Shown: positions 37,329 to 47,851, counted from the stretch's first letter. The stretch is 64,000 nt of DNA from Shewanella electrodiphila (GCF_023283985.1 NZ_JAKIKU010000006.1:1-64000), one strand, 5' to 3'. Made by a program: numbers and translations. Notes: generated by a model from the sequence alone, not told the origin.

Positions 37329-37937
37329 CTATGCTCTACCAAATAGCCACTGTTTGATAGATTTTCGTCTGTACCAAAGTAACAAAGCGAAGATGCCAAT
37401 ATAAATACTGGGTTCGATAATTTCAGATTTAACTGACCAGTAAAAATGGATCGGCGCGAGTATTGCCATAACATAAATCCAATTATGCAAAGACTGCCAG
37501 CGTTTTCCCAGTTTACGCTTTACCGCTTGAAAAGACGTTAAAGCTAACAGCGTCGCAATAATCAAACTGGCAGCGCCGACTAAAATATACGGACGTTTAA
37601 CAATCTCTTCAAACAAAAATCCCCAAGCAAAAAGCAAATCTAAACTAATAAAGGCGGCAATATGTAAACAAGCAAAAGCAAACACATATAAGCCCACTAA
37701 CCTTCTAGTTTGCAGTAGCAAGCCTTGCTTAAATCGCTTAGCAAGCGGTGAAATTAGCAAGGTTACCACTAAAGCATTCAGCGCGCCCATGCCAGTATAA
37801 TGAATAATATACTGCACTGGATCACCACCAGCATTATCAGTTAACACCATCAAAACTAGATAAATTATTGGGCTTAAAAAACTAATATGCAGGCATACTT
37901 TAAGCCAAAATAATCCTCTTTGAGTTAAGCGCTTCAA
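37329..37937 (-). CDS. msrQ: Heme-binding membrane subunit MsrQ
   Basis: MsrQ is the membrane cytochrome that feeds electrons to MsrP for repair of oxidised periplasmic proteins. The 202-residue product has six membrane helices of the ferric-reductase-like fold, with histidines in [25 protein letters not shown] and [18 protein letters not shown] as heme ligands. Its ATG overlaps the msrP stop by 4 bp, so the pair is translationally coupled. Length and helix pattern are normal. Confidence 0.93.
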   Translation of the reverse strand: MKRLTQRGLFWLKVCLHISFLSPIIYLVLMVLTDNAGGDPVQYIIHYTGMGALNALVVTLLISPLAKRFKQGLLLQTRRLVGLYVFAFACLHIAAFISLDLLFAWGFLFEEIVKRPYILVGAASLIIATLLALTSFQAVKRKLGKRWQSLHNWIYVMAILAPIHFYWSVKSEIIEPSIYIGIFALLLWYRRKSIKQWLFGRA

Positions 37938-38968
37938 TAGAACTTCCTTAAATCTAAACCTTTATACAGATCGGCTACTTGTTCACCATAGCCATTAAAC
38001 ATTTGGGTCGGAATACGTTTCGCTGAAAATAACCCACCCTCACCAATACTTCGCTCAGAGGCTTGTGACCACCTTGGATGATCGACTTGCGGATTTACAT
38101 TGGCATAAAAGCCATACTCATGTGGTGCCAATTGGTTCCAACTGGTTGGTGGCTGCTTATCTGTTACGCGAATTTTAACTACTGACTTGATACTTTTAAA
38201 CCCGTATTTCCAAGGTAAGACTAGTCTGACAGGTGCTCCATTTTGTGGCGGTAAGGTTTTGCCGTAGAGTCCAACGGCTAAGAATGGTAATTCATTCATC
38301 GCCTCAGCAATCGTTAATCCTTCAACATAAGGGTAATGAATACCCCCGCCCATTAAACGATTTCTTTGACCAGGCATCTGATCTGGGTCGAATAGAGTTT
38401 CAAATGCAACATGAGTCGCTTTATTCGACACTCCTGCCATCTTAAGTAATTCAGCTAATGAAAACCCTACCCAAGGAACAACCATCGACCATGCCTCTAC
38501 GCAGCGTAAACGATAAATCCGTTCTTCAAGATCAAATTTGGTGGTTAAATCATTCAAATCGAGAGTTAACGGCTTATCCACTAAACCCTCAATCCTGAGC
38601 TCCCATGGATTAACTTGAAACTGCTGCGCATTGTCAAACGGATCTTGTTTGCTGGTACCGAACTCATAAAAGTTATTATGGCGAGTGATTTTATCTTCAG
38701 GGGTTAAGCGATCAACTATTTGGAATTGATTAGGCTTACTGTAATCAAGTCCCTGTACAGCAAAAGGAGGCTTTTCTTCGCCGCCAAACAAATCAAATAA
38801 TCCTGCTTGAACTTGCCCTGGTAAACTTGCCCCTAAAGCGCCAAGCCCAAGTGCTTTAATGATGTTACGTCTATCACTAAATACACTTTCAGGTGTCACT
38901 TCATTTTCCTTAAGAGACCAAGAAGGCGTATTGCCAACGCCCTTAGTAAAGCCTTTTTTAGACACCAT
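37934..38968 (-). CDS. msrP: Periplasmic methionine sulfoxide reductase catalytic subunit MsrP
   Basis: MsrP is a molybdopterin enzyme that reduces methionine sulfoxide in periplasmic proteins. The 344-residue precursor carries a Tat signal with the twin arginine R33-R34 ([20 protein letters not shown]) preceded by a longer than usual hydrophilic N-region. The molybdenum-ligating Cys156 is in [15 protein letters not shown]. The rest matches the sulfite-oxidase-like fold ([20 protein letters not shown]). It is the first gene of the msrPQ operon. Confidence 0.95.
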   Translation of the reverse strand: MVSKKGFTKGVGNTPSWSLKENEVTPESVFSDRRNIIKALGLGALGASLPGQVQAGLFDLFGGEEKPPFAVQGLDYSKPNQFQIVDRLTPEDKITRHNNFYEFGTSKQDPFDNAQQFQVNPWELRIEGLVDKPLTLDLNDLTTKFDLEERIYRLRCVEAWSMVVPWVGFSLAELLKMAGVSNKATHVAFETLFDPDQMPGQRNRLMGGGIHYPYVEGLTIAEAMNELPFLAVGLYGKTLPPQNGAPVRLVLPWKYGFKSIKSVVKIRVTDKQPPTSWNQLAPHEYGFYANVNPQVDHPRWSQASERSIGEGGLFSAKRIPTQMFNGYGEQVADLYKGLDLRKFY

Positions 38969-39168
38969 AAACTACTCCTTGCTATTCCCGAAAAACGAGA
39001 TTATTCACTGCGATTAACTATAAGACAGTTTAATACGAATATAAATTTCAAAAAGTTTAGCTTTTGAGTTTATTAATTAAGCGCTTAAGTATTAAATCCA
39101 CTTTAACTCCCTTGCGCCCATACTAGCGGCATGAGAATCTTAAGCATCATTTTTATCTGGTCGACATC

Positions 39169-40650
39169 ATGACGCTTCCTACTTCTTTATCTATCGCTGA
39201 AATCATCGCATTATCCGCAGCGGCCTTTTTAGGTTTACTCATAGGCGCATTACTTAATCAACGGTTAACTCGTCAACGTTGGGAACAACATCGAGACAAA
39301 ATTGCGGCTGAGATGACTCAGCAACAATCTGATTTTGAGATAAAACAGCAGCTATTAGCGCAACAGATTGAAGACAAAGAACAAGCACTGGCTCAAACAA
39401 GAGAAAGATCAGAATTACTCATTGCCCAATTATCAAAATTAGAAGCTCAAGCCGAGCGTATTCCTCAATTAGAACAAACCTTAGCTGACGGCCAGCGTAA
39501 GTTCATGGAGACTCAACTGGCGCTTTCCAAATCAAATGCAATGCAACAAAGTATTCAAACCCAAGCGAATACCGAAAAAGTCGCATTGAATGACAAAATA
39601 GCTTTACTAGAAAGTGCAGAAGAAAGATTAAAGCTTCAATTTGAAAACCTTGCTAATCGTATTTTTGAAGAAAGAAGCGAAAACTTTAAACAGCAAAATG
39701 TCACTCAAATTGATGGCGTTCTAGGGCCGCTTAAACAACAACTTGAAGGGTTCAGACAACAAATCCGCGAATCATATACTCAAGAGCAAACTGAGCGAAG
39801 TGCTTTAAAACACCAACTTGATCACCTTAAAGATCTCAATCTTAAAATGAGCCAAGATGCAATTAACCTCACCAAAGCGCTTAAAGGTGACAATAAGCAA
39901 CAAGGTAATTGGGGTGAAGTCATCCTTGAACGTGTACTACAAGAAAGTGGTTTACGTGAAGGTCATGAATATGACACCCAGCAAGATTTAAAAGATGAGC
40001 AAGGCAAACGCTTTAAACCCGATGTCATTGTTCACCTTCCAGAGCAAAAAGATGTGGTCATTGACGCAAAAATGTCACTGGTTGCCTACGAGCGATTCTT
40101 TAATAGTGATGATGAAATCGTTCAACAGCAAGCGATTAAAGAACTGGCCTTATCGATTCGCCAGCACATTAAGGGCTTAAGCCAAAAGGATTATCACAAA
40201 CTACACGGTCTTAAGAGCCTTGATTATGTGTTGATGTTTATTCCAATTGAACCTGCATTTTTATTAGCACTTGAGTCAGACCCTGCTTTGGTAAGCTTTG
40301 CCCTTGATCATAATATTATGCTTGTCAGTCCAACAAACTTATTAGTTGCTCTGCGCACCATTAACAATATTTGGCGTTATGAATATCAAAATCAAAACGC
40401 TCAAACCATTGCCGCTCAAGCAGCTAAGATTTACGACAAGTTATGCGGTTATGTTGAAGATATGGACAAATTAGGCCGCGCGTTAGAAACCGCAGACAAA
40501 ACATATCAGCAAGCAATGAGTAAATTGTCACAAGGTAAAGGTAACCTGATAAGGCAAGCACACATCATGCAAAAACTTGGGGTCGAAACCAGTAAAAATT
40601 TAGATCCACAACTCATTAATAAAGCATTAGATGATTCAAAAGAGCACTAA
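39169..40650 (+). CDS. rmuC: DNA recombination protein RmuC
   Basis: RmuC limits recombination between short inverted repeats. The 493-residue protein has an N-terminal membrane or hydrophobic helix (about 8-27), then a long coiled coil (about 35-190). The RmuC nuclease-like domain follows (about 215-440), with KQQGNWGEVILERVLQESGL, the PD-(D/E)XK-type core (FKPDVIVHLPEQKDVVIDAK) and LDYVLMFIPIEPAF. It is divergent from msrPQ. The 5' gap of 200 bp must hold both promoters. I saw no regulator site. Confidence 0.94.
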   Translation: MTLPTSLSIAEIIALSAAAFLGLLIGALLNQRLTRQRWEQHRDKIAAEMTQQQSDFEIKQQLLAQQIEDKEQALAQTRERSELLIAQLSKLEAQAERIPQLEQTLADGQRKFMETQLALSKSNAMQQSIQTQANTEKVALNDKIALLESAEERLKLQFENLANRIFEERSENFKQQNVTQIDGVLGPLKQQLEGFRQQIRESYTQEQTERSALKHQLDHLKDLNLKMSQDAINLTKALKGDNKQQGNWGEVILERVLQESGLREGHEYDTQQDLKDEQGKRFKPDVIVHLPEQKDVVIDAKMSLVAYERFFNSDDEIVQQQAIKELALSIRQHIKGLSQKDYHKLHGLKSLDYVLMFIPIEPAFLLALESDPALVSFALDHNIMLVSPTNLLVALRTINNIWRYEYQNQNAQTIAAQAAKIYDKLCGYVEDMDKLGRALETADKTYQQAMSKLSQGKGNLIRQAHIMQKLGVETSKNLDPQLINKALDDSKEH

Positions 40651-40848
40651 AGCGTAATTTAAAACGATTAAAGCCGATTTAGCAGCGCATAAGTGAGCAT
40701 TTGCACTATTATTTTTGTTGAGCTTACCTGAAACACAGGGTAGAAATACCTAAGCCGTATTATTCCTACTGGCGAATAATACCAATACTATAAATACTAA
40801 AGTTGAGTTTTCGCAACGAAGTCGTACTGAGACGGAGATCTCATTATT

Positions 40849-42798
40849 ATGCGTAACATGGTGTATTTTTCAATTGTCACAGTTGCTCTGCTATTTTTGC
40901 AGGGCTTTAGTCATTGCGTTAGCGCTAAAGAAATCACTTATAGCGCTCAACAGCAGCTTTATCTGGATGCACATATAGCACTGGATAAAAAACAAATGAA
41001 AACTTACCAAAAATTACGCCAGCAGCTTGGTGATTACCCACTTAATGTATACCTTGATTATCATGAAAAAAGTGCCAGCATATCAAAGCTTAAAGGCAAG
41101 CAAGCCCATCAAGCCATAGAAGCATTCAATCAAACCCCGCTATACAATACTCTGCGCTATCGGTATTTGAAAAATGCAGGTAATCGAAAACAGTGGGACA
41201 ACTTTCTTGCTATCTCACCGACAGTCCCTAACGATACAGCTTTGCAGTGTTATTACTTTCGCGCCCAATTGTCCCAAGGTAATGAAAAAATTGCCTACGA
41301 CGGCGCAGAAAGGTTATGGCAATATGGCCGTTCTCGTCCAAAAGAGTGTGATGTTTTATTTAGCGAATGGACTAAAGCAGGTAAGCGAACTCAAGCATTA
41401 ATATGGTCAAGAATGCTATTAAGCTTTAATGAAAGCCAATACGGTTTAACTCAATATCTGGCTAGAAAGATTACTAAGAATAAAGCTGAAGCAGATCTGC
41501 TTATTTCGGTTTATCGCGACCCGAATAGCTTGCGTCATACTCGTAAGTTTTCGTCTAAATCTCCCATGGTTGGCGACATTGTCACTGTAGGGCTGCGCAA
41601 ACTGGCACGCAAAGATTTAAAACAAGCAGTCAAACTTTACAAAAAGTATGACAAAGCGAATCGCTTTAATGCCATTAAAGGACAACAACTTAATCGTTAT
41701 ATTGTCCGCCGTGCTTTAATTTACAAAGAAGCTGATTTACTTGAACATATCGACGCGAGCTTACCTATATTAGACTCAGATGACTTGTTTCAAATTCGTC
41801 TACGTTGGGCCATTAGCGAAAAAGACACTGCCACCATCAAACATTATCTCGCATTACTAAGTGACGACGTGATTGATGATTCCCGCTGGCAATATTGGCA
41901 AGCACGCTATCTTGAAGAAAACGCTAAAAATGATGCCGATAAACAGACATCAGCACAAATTGCCAAACAGTTAAGTCAAGCGCGTAACTTTTACGGTTTT
42001 CACACCGCACAAACCATCAAAGCGCCCTTGGCAATGAACGATGACAACTTACAGTCAAACCCTGTTCTTGCCGCAAGATTAAATGATGATCCAGCCATGG
42101 CGAGAATTATTGAACTGATTGCCATGGATAAAACCCGTGATGCTCGCAATGAGTGGGTGCACATGCTTCGCAGGCAGAGCAACCCAATGCGTGCAGAGTA
42201 TGGACTGTACGCCCTTGAACAAGGCTGGTTTGACTATAGTGTTGAAGCCAGTATTCAAGCAAAGCAATGGAACAGTTTACAACTACGTTTTCCACCTGCT
42301 GCCCAAGCTGAATTTGAAAAGGCCAGTAAAAAATATAAGGTCAACATTGACGAAGTGCGAGCTATCGCACGACGTGAAAGCGCATTTTACCCCTATGCTA
42401 CATCAGGTGTCGGCGCCCGTGGTTTAATGCAACTAATGCCAGCAACCGCTAAAGAAACCGCGCGAAAAAACAAACTTACATTTAAACGTAAAACTGATTT
42501 ATATCAGGTTGAATACAACGTACAACTGGGCAGTGCCTATTATGCTGAACTACTTAAACAATTCGATAATAATCGCGTATTAGCCTCTGCGGCTTATAAT
42601 GCTGGGCCACATCGCGTGAAGCGTTGGCTTAAAGAATCAGACGGTAAGTTAGACGTAATGAGCTTTATCGAAACGATTCCTTATAAAGAAACCCGAGAAT
42701 ACGTCCAAGCGGTACTCAGTTACCGTTTGATATACCAACAATCCCATAGCCCTGAAAGCAGTATGTTTAGCACTAAAGAGCTTAATTTTATGTATTAA
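40849..42798 (+). CDS. slt: Soluble lytic murein transglycosylase
   Basis: Slt cleaves the MurNAc-GlcNAc bond of peptidoglycan to form 1,6-anhydro muropeptides. The 649-residue precursor has a signal peptide (about 1-26, ending SAK). A long superhelical U-shaped alpha domain follows (about 30-430), then an L linker and the C-terminal SLT domain (about 490-640). Catalytic Glu510 is in AIARRESAFYPYA, followed by GARGLMQLMPATAKETARK and AAYNAGPHRVKRWL. The architecture matches E. coli Slt70 (645 residues). Confidence 0.95.
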   Translation: MRNMVYFSIVTVALLFLQGFSHCVSAKEITYSAQQQLYLDAHIALDKKQMKTYQKLRQQLGDYPLNVYLDYHEKSASISKLKGKQAHQAIEAFNQTPLYNTLRYRYLKNAGNRKQWDNFLAISPTVPNDTALQCYYFRAQLSQGNEKIAYDGAERLWQYGRSRPKECDVLFSEWTKAGKRTQALIWSRMLLSFNESQYGLTQYLARKITKNKAEADLLISVYRDPNSLRHTRKFSSKSPMVGDIVTVGLRKLARKDLKQAVKLYKKYDKANRFNAIKGQQLNRYIVRRALIYKEADLLEHIDASLPILDSDDLFQIRLRWAISEKDTATIKHYLALLSDDVIDDSRWQYWQARYLEENAKNDADKQTSAQIAKQLSQARNFYGFHTAQTIKAPLAMNDDNLQSNPVLAARLNDDPAMARIIELIAMDKTRDARNEWVHMLRRQSNPMRAEYGLYALEQGWFDYSVEASIQAKQWNSLQLRFPPAAQAEFEKASKKYKVNIDEVRAIARRESAFYPYATSGVGARGLMQLMPATAKETARKNKLTFKRKTDLYQVEYNVQLGSAYYAELLKQFDNNRVLASAAYNAGPHRVKRWLKESDGKLDVMSFIETIPYKETREYVQAVLSYRLIYQQSHSPESSMFSTKELNFMY

Positions 42799-42902
42799 AT
42801 GTTTTGTACAAAATTAACGCAAGATTTAATAAACATTTACAGCTTAATGCCGTTAAGTGCTTTCCTTCTAATTAATGACAAGGTAACGTTATAGTTTCGA
42901 TG

Positions 42903-42938
42903 TATTTGTTAACAAATATGGCCAAACCATTTGTTAAC
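42903..42938. promoter_or_regulatory. Palindrome plus half-site repeat upstream of moxR
   Basis: TATTTGTTAACAAATA (42903-42918) is a perfect 16-bp palindrome. Ten bases of it, ATTTGTTAAC, recur at 42929-42938, which is 25 bp downstream (measured from matching positions). The arrangement of one full site and one half-site just before the moxR GTG looks like an operator. The regulator is unknown. Confidence 0.5.
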
Positions 42939-42952
42939 TAACGGAGTCCTGA

Positions 42953-43864
42953 GTGCCAGCGTCAAAACTAAAACAATTATTATCGCAATTAGAAAGTGTA
43001 TTACTGGGTAAACCTGAACAAATTAAACTGGCGGTTGCCTGTATTTTGGCAAAAGGTCATTTATTAATTGAAGATTTACCCGGCATGGGCAAAACCAGTT
43101 TATCGCAAGCGCTTGCCACCTCTTTAGGCATGAGTTATCAACGCATCCAGTTCACCAGTGATATGTTACCTGCCGATATTCTTGGGGTATCAATTTACCA
43201 ACAGGAGCAGCAAGAATTTACTTTCCATCCTGGTCCAATTTTCAATCAGATGTTGCTAGCTGATGAAATCAATCGTGCAAGCCCTAAAACCCAAAGTGCA
43301 TTGCTTGAAGCCATGGCTGAGCGCCAAATCACCTTAGACAGCACCACTCACCCATTACCAAAACCTTTCTTTGTTATCGCAACACAAAACCCTATCGAGC
43401 AATCAGGTACTTTTCCTTTACCTGAGTCGCAATTAGACCGCTTCATGATGCGTATTTCGATTGGTTACCCAAATGAGCAAGCAGAACTGGAAATGCTCAA
43501 AGGACTCACTTCACGAAATACTGCTGAGCCTTTAGCACAATGTTTTACACCCAATGAACTCATCAGCTTACAAAATCAGGTACAAAAGGTCAGTGCTTCT
43601 GATGCTGTGCTTAAATACCTTATTCATTTAGCCCAGTTCTCTCGCCAGCAAGCCGATGGTAATGGCCTGTCACCTCGAGCGAGCATTGCCTTATTGGACG
43701 CAGCTAAAGCATGGGCATTTATTCATCACCGCAATTATGTAGTGCCTGAAGATATCCAAGCGGTATTTCACTGCGTGGCTGAACACCGTATTCGCAGTAA
43801 CAATCAGTTACAAGGCCAAGCCTTGTCAGATCATATTCTTGCCAGTGTTAATCCAATTAGTTAA
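42953..43864 (+). CDS. MoxR-family AAA+ ATPase
   Basis: The 303-residue product starts at GTG (42953) with GGAG 6 nt upstream. Walker A is EDLPGMGKTSLS (about 40-51), Walker B is LLADEINRASPKTQ, and sensor/arginine-finger segments follow (TQNPIEQSGTFPLPESQLDRF). MoxR ATPases act as chaperone-like partners of DUF58 and transglutaminase-type proteins. The next two genes are exactly those, spaced by a few bases, so the three likely form one operon. Confidence 0.93.
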   Translation: MPASKLKQLLSQLESVLLGKPEQIKLAVACILAKGHLLIEDLPGMGKTSLSQALATSLGMSYQRIQFTSDMLPADILGVSIYQQEQQEFTFHPGPIFNQMLLADEINRASPKTQSALLEAMAERQITLDSTTHPLPKPFFVIATQNPIEQSGTFPLPESQLDRFMMRISIGYPNEQAELEMLKGLTSRNTAEPLAQCFTPNELISLQNQVQKVSASDAVLKYLIHLAQFSRQQADGNGLSPRASIALLDAAKAWAFIHHRNYVVPEDIQAVFHCVAEHRIRSNNQLQGQALSDHILASVNPIS

Positions 43865-43869
43865 CTAGC

Positions 43870-44946
43870 ATGAAAAAATCAGTAAAGACTGAAGCCCATT
43901 ATCAGCCTAAGCCCAAATGGTATACACGCTTTATTCCCCAAAGAATTAAGCAACGTTGGGGCCGCTGGCTGAATAAGCGGATCCCTCCCAATAAACAGGT
44001 TGCTCTGACTCATAAGAGTATATTTATTTTACCCAGTGGCTTTGGCATAGCGTGGTTTATGCTTATTGGCGTGCTGTATCTTTTTGGCACTAACTATCAA
44101 AATAACTTAGTTATCGGTTTAAGCTTATTACTGGCGAGCCTGCTCCATACCTGCATTATTTACAGCTATAAAAACCTCGCAGGGTTAACTTTAACCTCGC
44201 AAACGCCACCAGAAACCCAAGCTAACCAAAGCATTGCTTTTCCTGTGACCTTAACCAGTAAAGCAAAACCAGATAACAAACATACCAGTCATCAACAAAT
44301 CTGCCTTAACTTTGCAGAGCAGCGACATGTGCGCCTGACTGATATTGGTGAGTCTAGTCAATCAAGTATCACATTCACGCCTCAAGAACGCGGTCGTTTC
44401 AACCCCGGGCGCATTAAGGTGTCATCTAATTTTCCATTGGGTCTGTTTCGTACTTGGTCTTATGTTGATTTAGATATTCACCATATTATTTATGCCGAGC
44501 CAAAAACTAGCCAGGTCTCGTTAACCAGTCTCGATGACGATAACAGCAGCGAGTTTGAGCATGGGAAATTACAATCTGGCGTCGATGATTACAAAGGCTT
44601 AAAAACTTATGTAGAAGGTGAATCGTTAAAACAAGTCGCCTGGAAACAATGGGCTCAAGGTCGAGGAATGCTCACCAAAGAATTTGCTCAGCCAGAAGGA
44701 AAACCTGTGTGGTTAAGCCTGGATGATACCGATGGTAATAGCCTTGAACAAAAACTCAGCAAATTGGCATGGCAAGTTAATGTACTATCTCAAGGGCAAC
44801 AAGTATTTGGTTTAGCCCTTAAGCAACAAGTGATTGAACAAAATAGTGGTGAAATACACCGCAAACAATGCCAGCAATTAATCGCCTTATATGGCAAAAA
44901 AATCACTGATGCAACGGTAGAAACAGGAGTCAATGATGAAAAGTAA
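43870..44946 (+). CDS. DUF58 domain membrane protein
   Basis: The 358-residue protein has a basic N-terminus, two membrane helices (about 52-72 and 76-97) and a cytoplasmic DUF58 domain. The family motif is recognisable in GVDDYKGLKTYVEGESLKQV followed by AWKQWAQG. DUF58 proteins have a von Willebrand A-like fold; function is unknown, but they always travel with moxR. It starts 5 bp after the moxR stop and overlaps tgpA by 14 bp. Confidence 0.9.
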   Translation: MKKSVKTEAHYQPKPKWYTRFIPQRIKQRWGRWLNKRIPPNKQVALTHKSIFILPSGFGIAWFMLIGVLYLFGTNYQNNLVIGLSLLLASLLHTCIIYSYKNLAGLTLTSQTPPETQANQSIAFPVTLTSKAKPDNKHTSHQQICLNFAEQRHVRLTDIGESSQSSITFTPQERGRFNPGRIKVSSNFPLGLFRTWSYVDLDIHHIIYAEPKTSQVSLTSLDDDNSSEFEHGKLQSGVDDYKGLKTYVEGESLKQVAWKQWAQGRGMLTKEFAQPEGKPVWLSLDDTDGNSLEQKLSKLAWQVNVLSQGQQVFGLALKQQVIEQNSGEIHRKQCQQLIALYGKKITDATVETGVNDEK

Positions 44947-47044
44947 TGACTCATTTTCTCAAACAGCTCAGGCGAAAAATGATAAAAAGCTATTTATCGA
45001 GCAAGATAACTTTAACGAAAACATAGGCCGAAATACCCTATTTTGGTTGTTGATGACCAATGCATTAGTGCTATTTCCCCTTTACCAAGATGCCACCTTA
45101 TGGAGCATTGGCATTTGCGGTATTTGTTTTGTTTGGCGTGTCGGTATTTATTTCGGCAAAGTCGCCGCACCGCCCAAATTACTGGTTACCAGTCTTGCTG
45201 TTGGCGCCGCAGCCACCTTGGCATTGGTGGCTAAAGAAATCGGCATGCTTAATGCGCTGGTTAACTTACTTTTACTTGGGTATGCACTTAAATACATAGA
45301 AATGCGTCAAATACGCGATGTAAAAGTCGTCGTGCTAGTGGGTTATTTTCTTATAGCGTTTGCCTTGCTTGAACGACAAAGCATTTTAGACACCATTCAA
45401 TTGTTGTTTGTTTGTCTTGTTAATACCTGTGTACTAATCAGCGTGTATCAACATAGTAGCCGCAAAATAAACTTAAGTTTTGGATTCAAACTTTTTTTGC
45501 AAAGTTTGCCGCTGGCGTTATTACTGTTTGTGGTATTTCCAAGGCTGCCACCTTTGTGGCTTGCACCGAGCATGAAAAACGCGACAACGGGCCTTTCGGA
45601 TGAAGTCTCACTGGGCGATATCAGCAAGCTAACTCGCTCTCCTAGTCTCGCATTTCGCGTCGGCTTTGATAACGAAACCAATAACACCGATAAATTACAA
45701 TTAGTTCCCAATGAGCAACTATATTGGCGCGCGCTCGTGATGGAAAATTACGACGGAACAACCTGGAAGCAATCAAATTTCAGAAAGAATGAACAGCGGA
45801 TTTCATATGGGCCTTTACCTAAACGTAAATTGCCACATACCATTGAGCAGTCGAATCCATATAATTACCAAGTTATCACTGAGCCAACTTATCAAAAATG
45901 GCTGTTTGGTTTAGATCAATCTTTTACCAACACAGAACAAGTGGCTGAACTTAATGACTTTCGACTGTTTTCATTACGTAATATCGACCAACGCTTTAGC
46001 TACCGCGTCACGTCTTACCCTAATAGCTCACTTGAATTGTCATTACCACCGATAGCCAAGCGGATAAATTTGACTTTACCAAAAGAAACGAACCCTAAGA
46101 CACAAGCATTAGCTCAACAATTTGCCAAAGATTACCCTCTCCCACGTGATCGTATCAACGCGATGATGGGCTATTTTGCAGAGCAACCTTATTTCTATAC
46201 CTTAAGTCCACCGCCTATCGGTGCTAACCAAGTGGATGATTTTCTATTTGATAACAAAGCTGGTTTTTGCTCTCATTACGCGTCCGCATTAGTGTTTATG
46301 GCGCGCTCAAGTGGCATACCAGCACGTATGGTGGCAGGTTATCAAGGCGGCGAATACAACCCTAAAGCCGGTTATTACAGTATTTACCAATATATGGCAC
46401 ATGCTTGGACTGAAGTCTGGTTAGAAGGACAAGGCTGGGTCCGTTTTGATCCAACTGCGATGATTGCCCCAAATCGAATTTTAGATGGCTTTGATGCCAT
46501 GTTTGCTGGCCAAGATAGCTATTTACAAGACAGTCCATTTACCAGTTTACGCTTTAAAGAAATCCCTTGGCTTAACAACATCCGCTTGCAATTGGCCAGC
46601 TTAGATTTTTATTGGAGTGTTTGGGTTTTAAGCTTTGATGAAGAGCGACAGCAACAGGTATTAAGTGAGCTGTTAGGCGAAGTAAACAGCAGTAAAATTA
46701 TTGTTTTAATGATTATTAGCTTTAGCATTATTGCTTTAATCATTGCCTATTTTGCTGGCGTGTTTACTGTTCGCCCAAAACAAGACCCGATCATTAAACG
46801 TTATAACCTGATTTGCACTAAGTTAGCTAAAAAAGGTTACTCACGGAACACCATGCCACCCCAAGCCTTTGCTACTTTTATGCATCACACAGTGAGTGAG
46901 CAACAACCACAATTAGCCGAAGATTTTAACAAAATGACAGAGCACTTTATTGCACTGCAATATCAGCAGTTGAGTGATAAGCAGATAGAACAACATCAAA
47001 TCTTGTTTAAACGCTACTTTAGAAAGGTAAAAATGAGCTTGTGA
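44933..47044 (+). CDS. TgpA-like transglutaminase membrane protein
   Basis: The 703-residue protein has about six N-terminal membrane helices (about 30-205). A periplasmic region follows with a transglutaminase-like core: Cys446 in KAGFCSHYASALVFMARSS, with His and Asp in AHAWTEVWLEGQGWVRFDP. It ends with one further membrane helix (about 585-605) and a C-terminal DUF4129-like domain. TgpA of Pseudomonas is essential and has an acyltransferase-type fold. The three-gene operon moxR-DUF58-tgpA is conserved. A copy of its last roughly 20 codons lies 1.2 kb downstream. Confidence 0.88.
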   Translation: MMKSNDSFSQTAQAKNDKKLFIEQDNFNENIGRNTLFWLLMTNALVLFPLYQDATLWSIGICGICFVWRVGIYFGKVAAPPKLLVTSLAVGAAATLALVAKEIGMLNALVNLLLLGYALKYIEMRQIRDVKVVVLVGYFLIAFALLERQSILDTIQLLFVCLVNTCVLISVYQHSSRKINLSFGFKLFLQSLPLALLLFVVFPRLPPLWLAPSMKNATTGLSDEVSLGDISKLTRSPSLAFRVGFDNETNNTDKLQLVPNEQLYWRALVMENYDGTTWKQSNFRKNEQRISYGPLPKRKLPHTIEQSNPYNYQVITEPTYQKWLFGLDQSFTNTEQVAELNDFRLFSLRNIDQRFSYRVTSYPNSSLELSLPPIAKRINLTLPKETNPKTQALAQQFAKDYPLPRDRINAMMGYFAEQPYFYTLSPPPIGANQVDDFLFDNKAGFCSHYASALVFMARSSGIPARMVAGYQGGEYNPKAGYYSIYQYMAHAWTEVWLEGQGWVRFDPTAMIAPNRILDGFDAMFAGQDSYLQDSPFTSLRFKEIPWLNNIRLQLASLDFYWSVWVLSFDEERQQQVLSELLGEVNSSKIIVLMIISFSIIALIIAYFAGVFTVRPKQDPIIKRYNLICTKLAKKGYSRNTMPPQAFATFMHHTVSEQQPQLAEDFNKMTEHFIALQYQQLSDKQIEQHQILFKRYFRKVKMSL

Positions 47045-47117
47045 GTTTAATTTTGGAATTCATTATGCAAACGCTTGCCATTAGATCATATATACAATTA
47101 ATCCATAAGGTTATGAA

Positions 47118-47588
47118 ATGAAAAAAGTACTAATATTACCGCTATTATTTATGACGTTTAGCGCACCAGTAATGGCCGAAGAAGCGGCAATAGACAAAAT
47201 GTTCAAAGTCATGAATATGGACACTCAGATGAATGGCGGTTTCGAGGCAATGCTCCCTGTCATTGACCAAATGTCTGCCCAGTTTCAATTAAATGAAGCA
47301 GGTAAAGCAGAACTTAAACAAATCTTCCGCACTTGGTTTAATGAAGATATTGATCGCGCCAAAATAATCAATGAAATTAAAGCACTGTATTCAGAGTCTT
47401 TCACAGACGATGAACTTAAAGCTGTCACTGAGTTTTACCAAACTCCTGTTGGTCAAAAATTCTTAGAGAAATCCCCTCAGTTGATGCAATCGGGCGCACA
47501 AATTGGCATGCAAGAAGCACAATCTAAACAAACTCAACTGATGGAACGAGTTCAGCCATTTCTTGAAAAACATGGTGTTCAGCATTAA
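47118..47588 (+). CDS. DUF2059 periplasmic protein
   Basis: The 156-residue product has a signal peptide (about 1-20, ending VMA-EE) and an all-helical DUF2059 domain with the family pattern FTDDELKAVTEFYQTPVGQK and FLEKSPQLMQSG. AAGG precedes the ATG by 7 nt. Function is unknown; it is a small secreted helical protein, possibly associated with the moxR operon from which it is separated by 73 bp. The sequence just after it is repeat-rich. Confidence 0.82.
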   Translation: MKKVLILPLLFMTFSAPVMAEEAAIDKMFKVMNMDTQMNGGFEAMLPVIDQMSAQFQLNEAGKAELKQIFRTWFNEDIDRAKIINEIKALYSESFTDDELKAVTEFYQTPVGQKFLEKSPQLMQSGAQIGMQEAQSKQTQLMERVQPFLEKHGVQH

Positions 47589-47628
47589 TCATTTATATTC
47601 GTTTAATTGAGTAAAGCTAAAGATTAAC

Positions 47629-47765
47629 GTCGTAGCGCTTCGCCCACACCAGACCAAAAGGGTATCAACAGCGATACCCTCTTGGAACACCCCGCTGCCC
47701 CTCCGAAAAATGCTGAAAAGCGCATGGTTTTCGATGGGGGTTGATCCCGCTTTTGACGTCGTTTG
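47629..47765 (+). repeat. Intergenic repeat family, copy 1
   Basis: This copy begins GTCGTAGCGCTTCGCCCACA. It contains a perfect hairpin, GGGTATC-AACAGC-GATACCC (47660-47679), then CTCTTGGAACACCCC and GCCCCTCCGAAAAATGC. The orientation label refers to the strand as read here. Confidence 0.8.
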
Positions 47766-47835
47766 TTGCTAACTTCGGTCTTAGTCGAAAATGCTAACGC
47801 TTCCGATGGTGCATCCATTCACCGCGAAAGCTAAT

Positions 47836-47851
47836 CTCACATCCATGTGAG
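47836..47851. repeat. Palindrome CTCACATCCATGTGAG
   Basis: A 7-bp perfect stem with a CC loop. It is matched in the second repeat block by GCACAT-CC-ATGTGC (48536-48549), again with a CC loop. Nearby is a further stem, CTCAATT-CA-AATTGAG (47875-47890), which has a counterpart AGTGCA-TCC-TGCACT at 48562-48576. Confidence 0.8.

Noticed and set aside
47624..47818. 64-codon minus-strand frame over repeat copy 1
   Set aside because: It coincides with the repeated element and its sequence is explained by the repeat; likely spurious.
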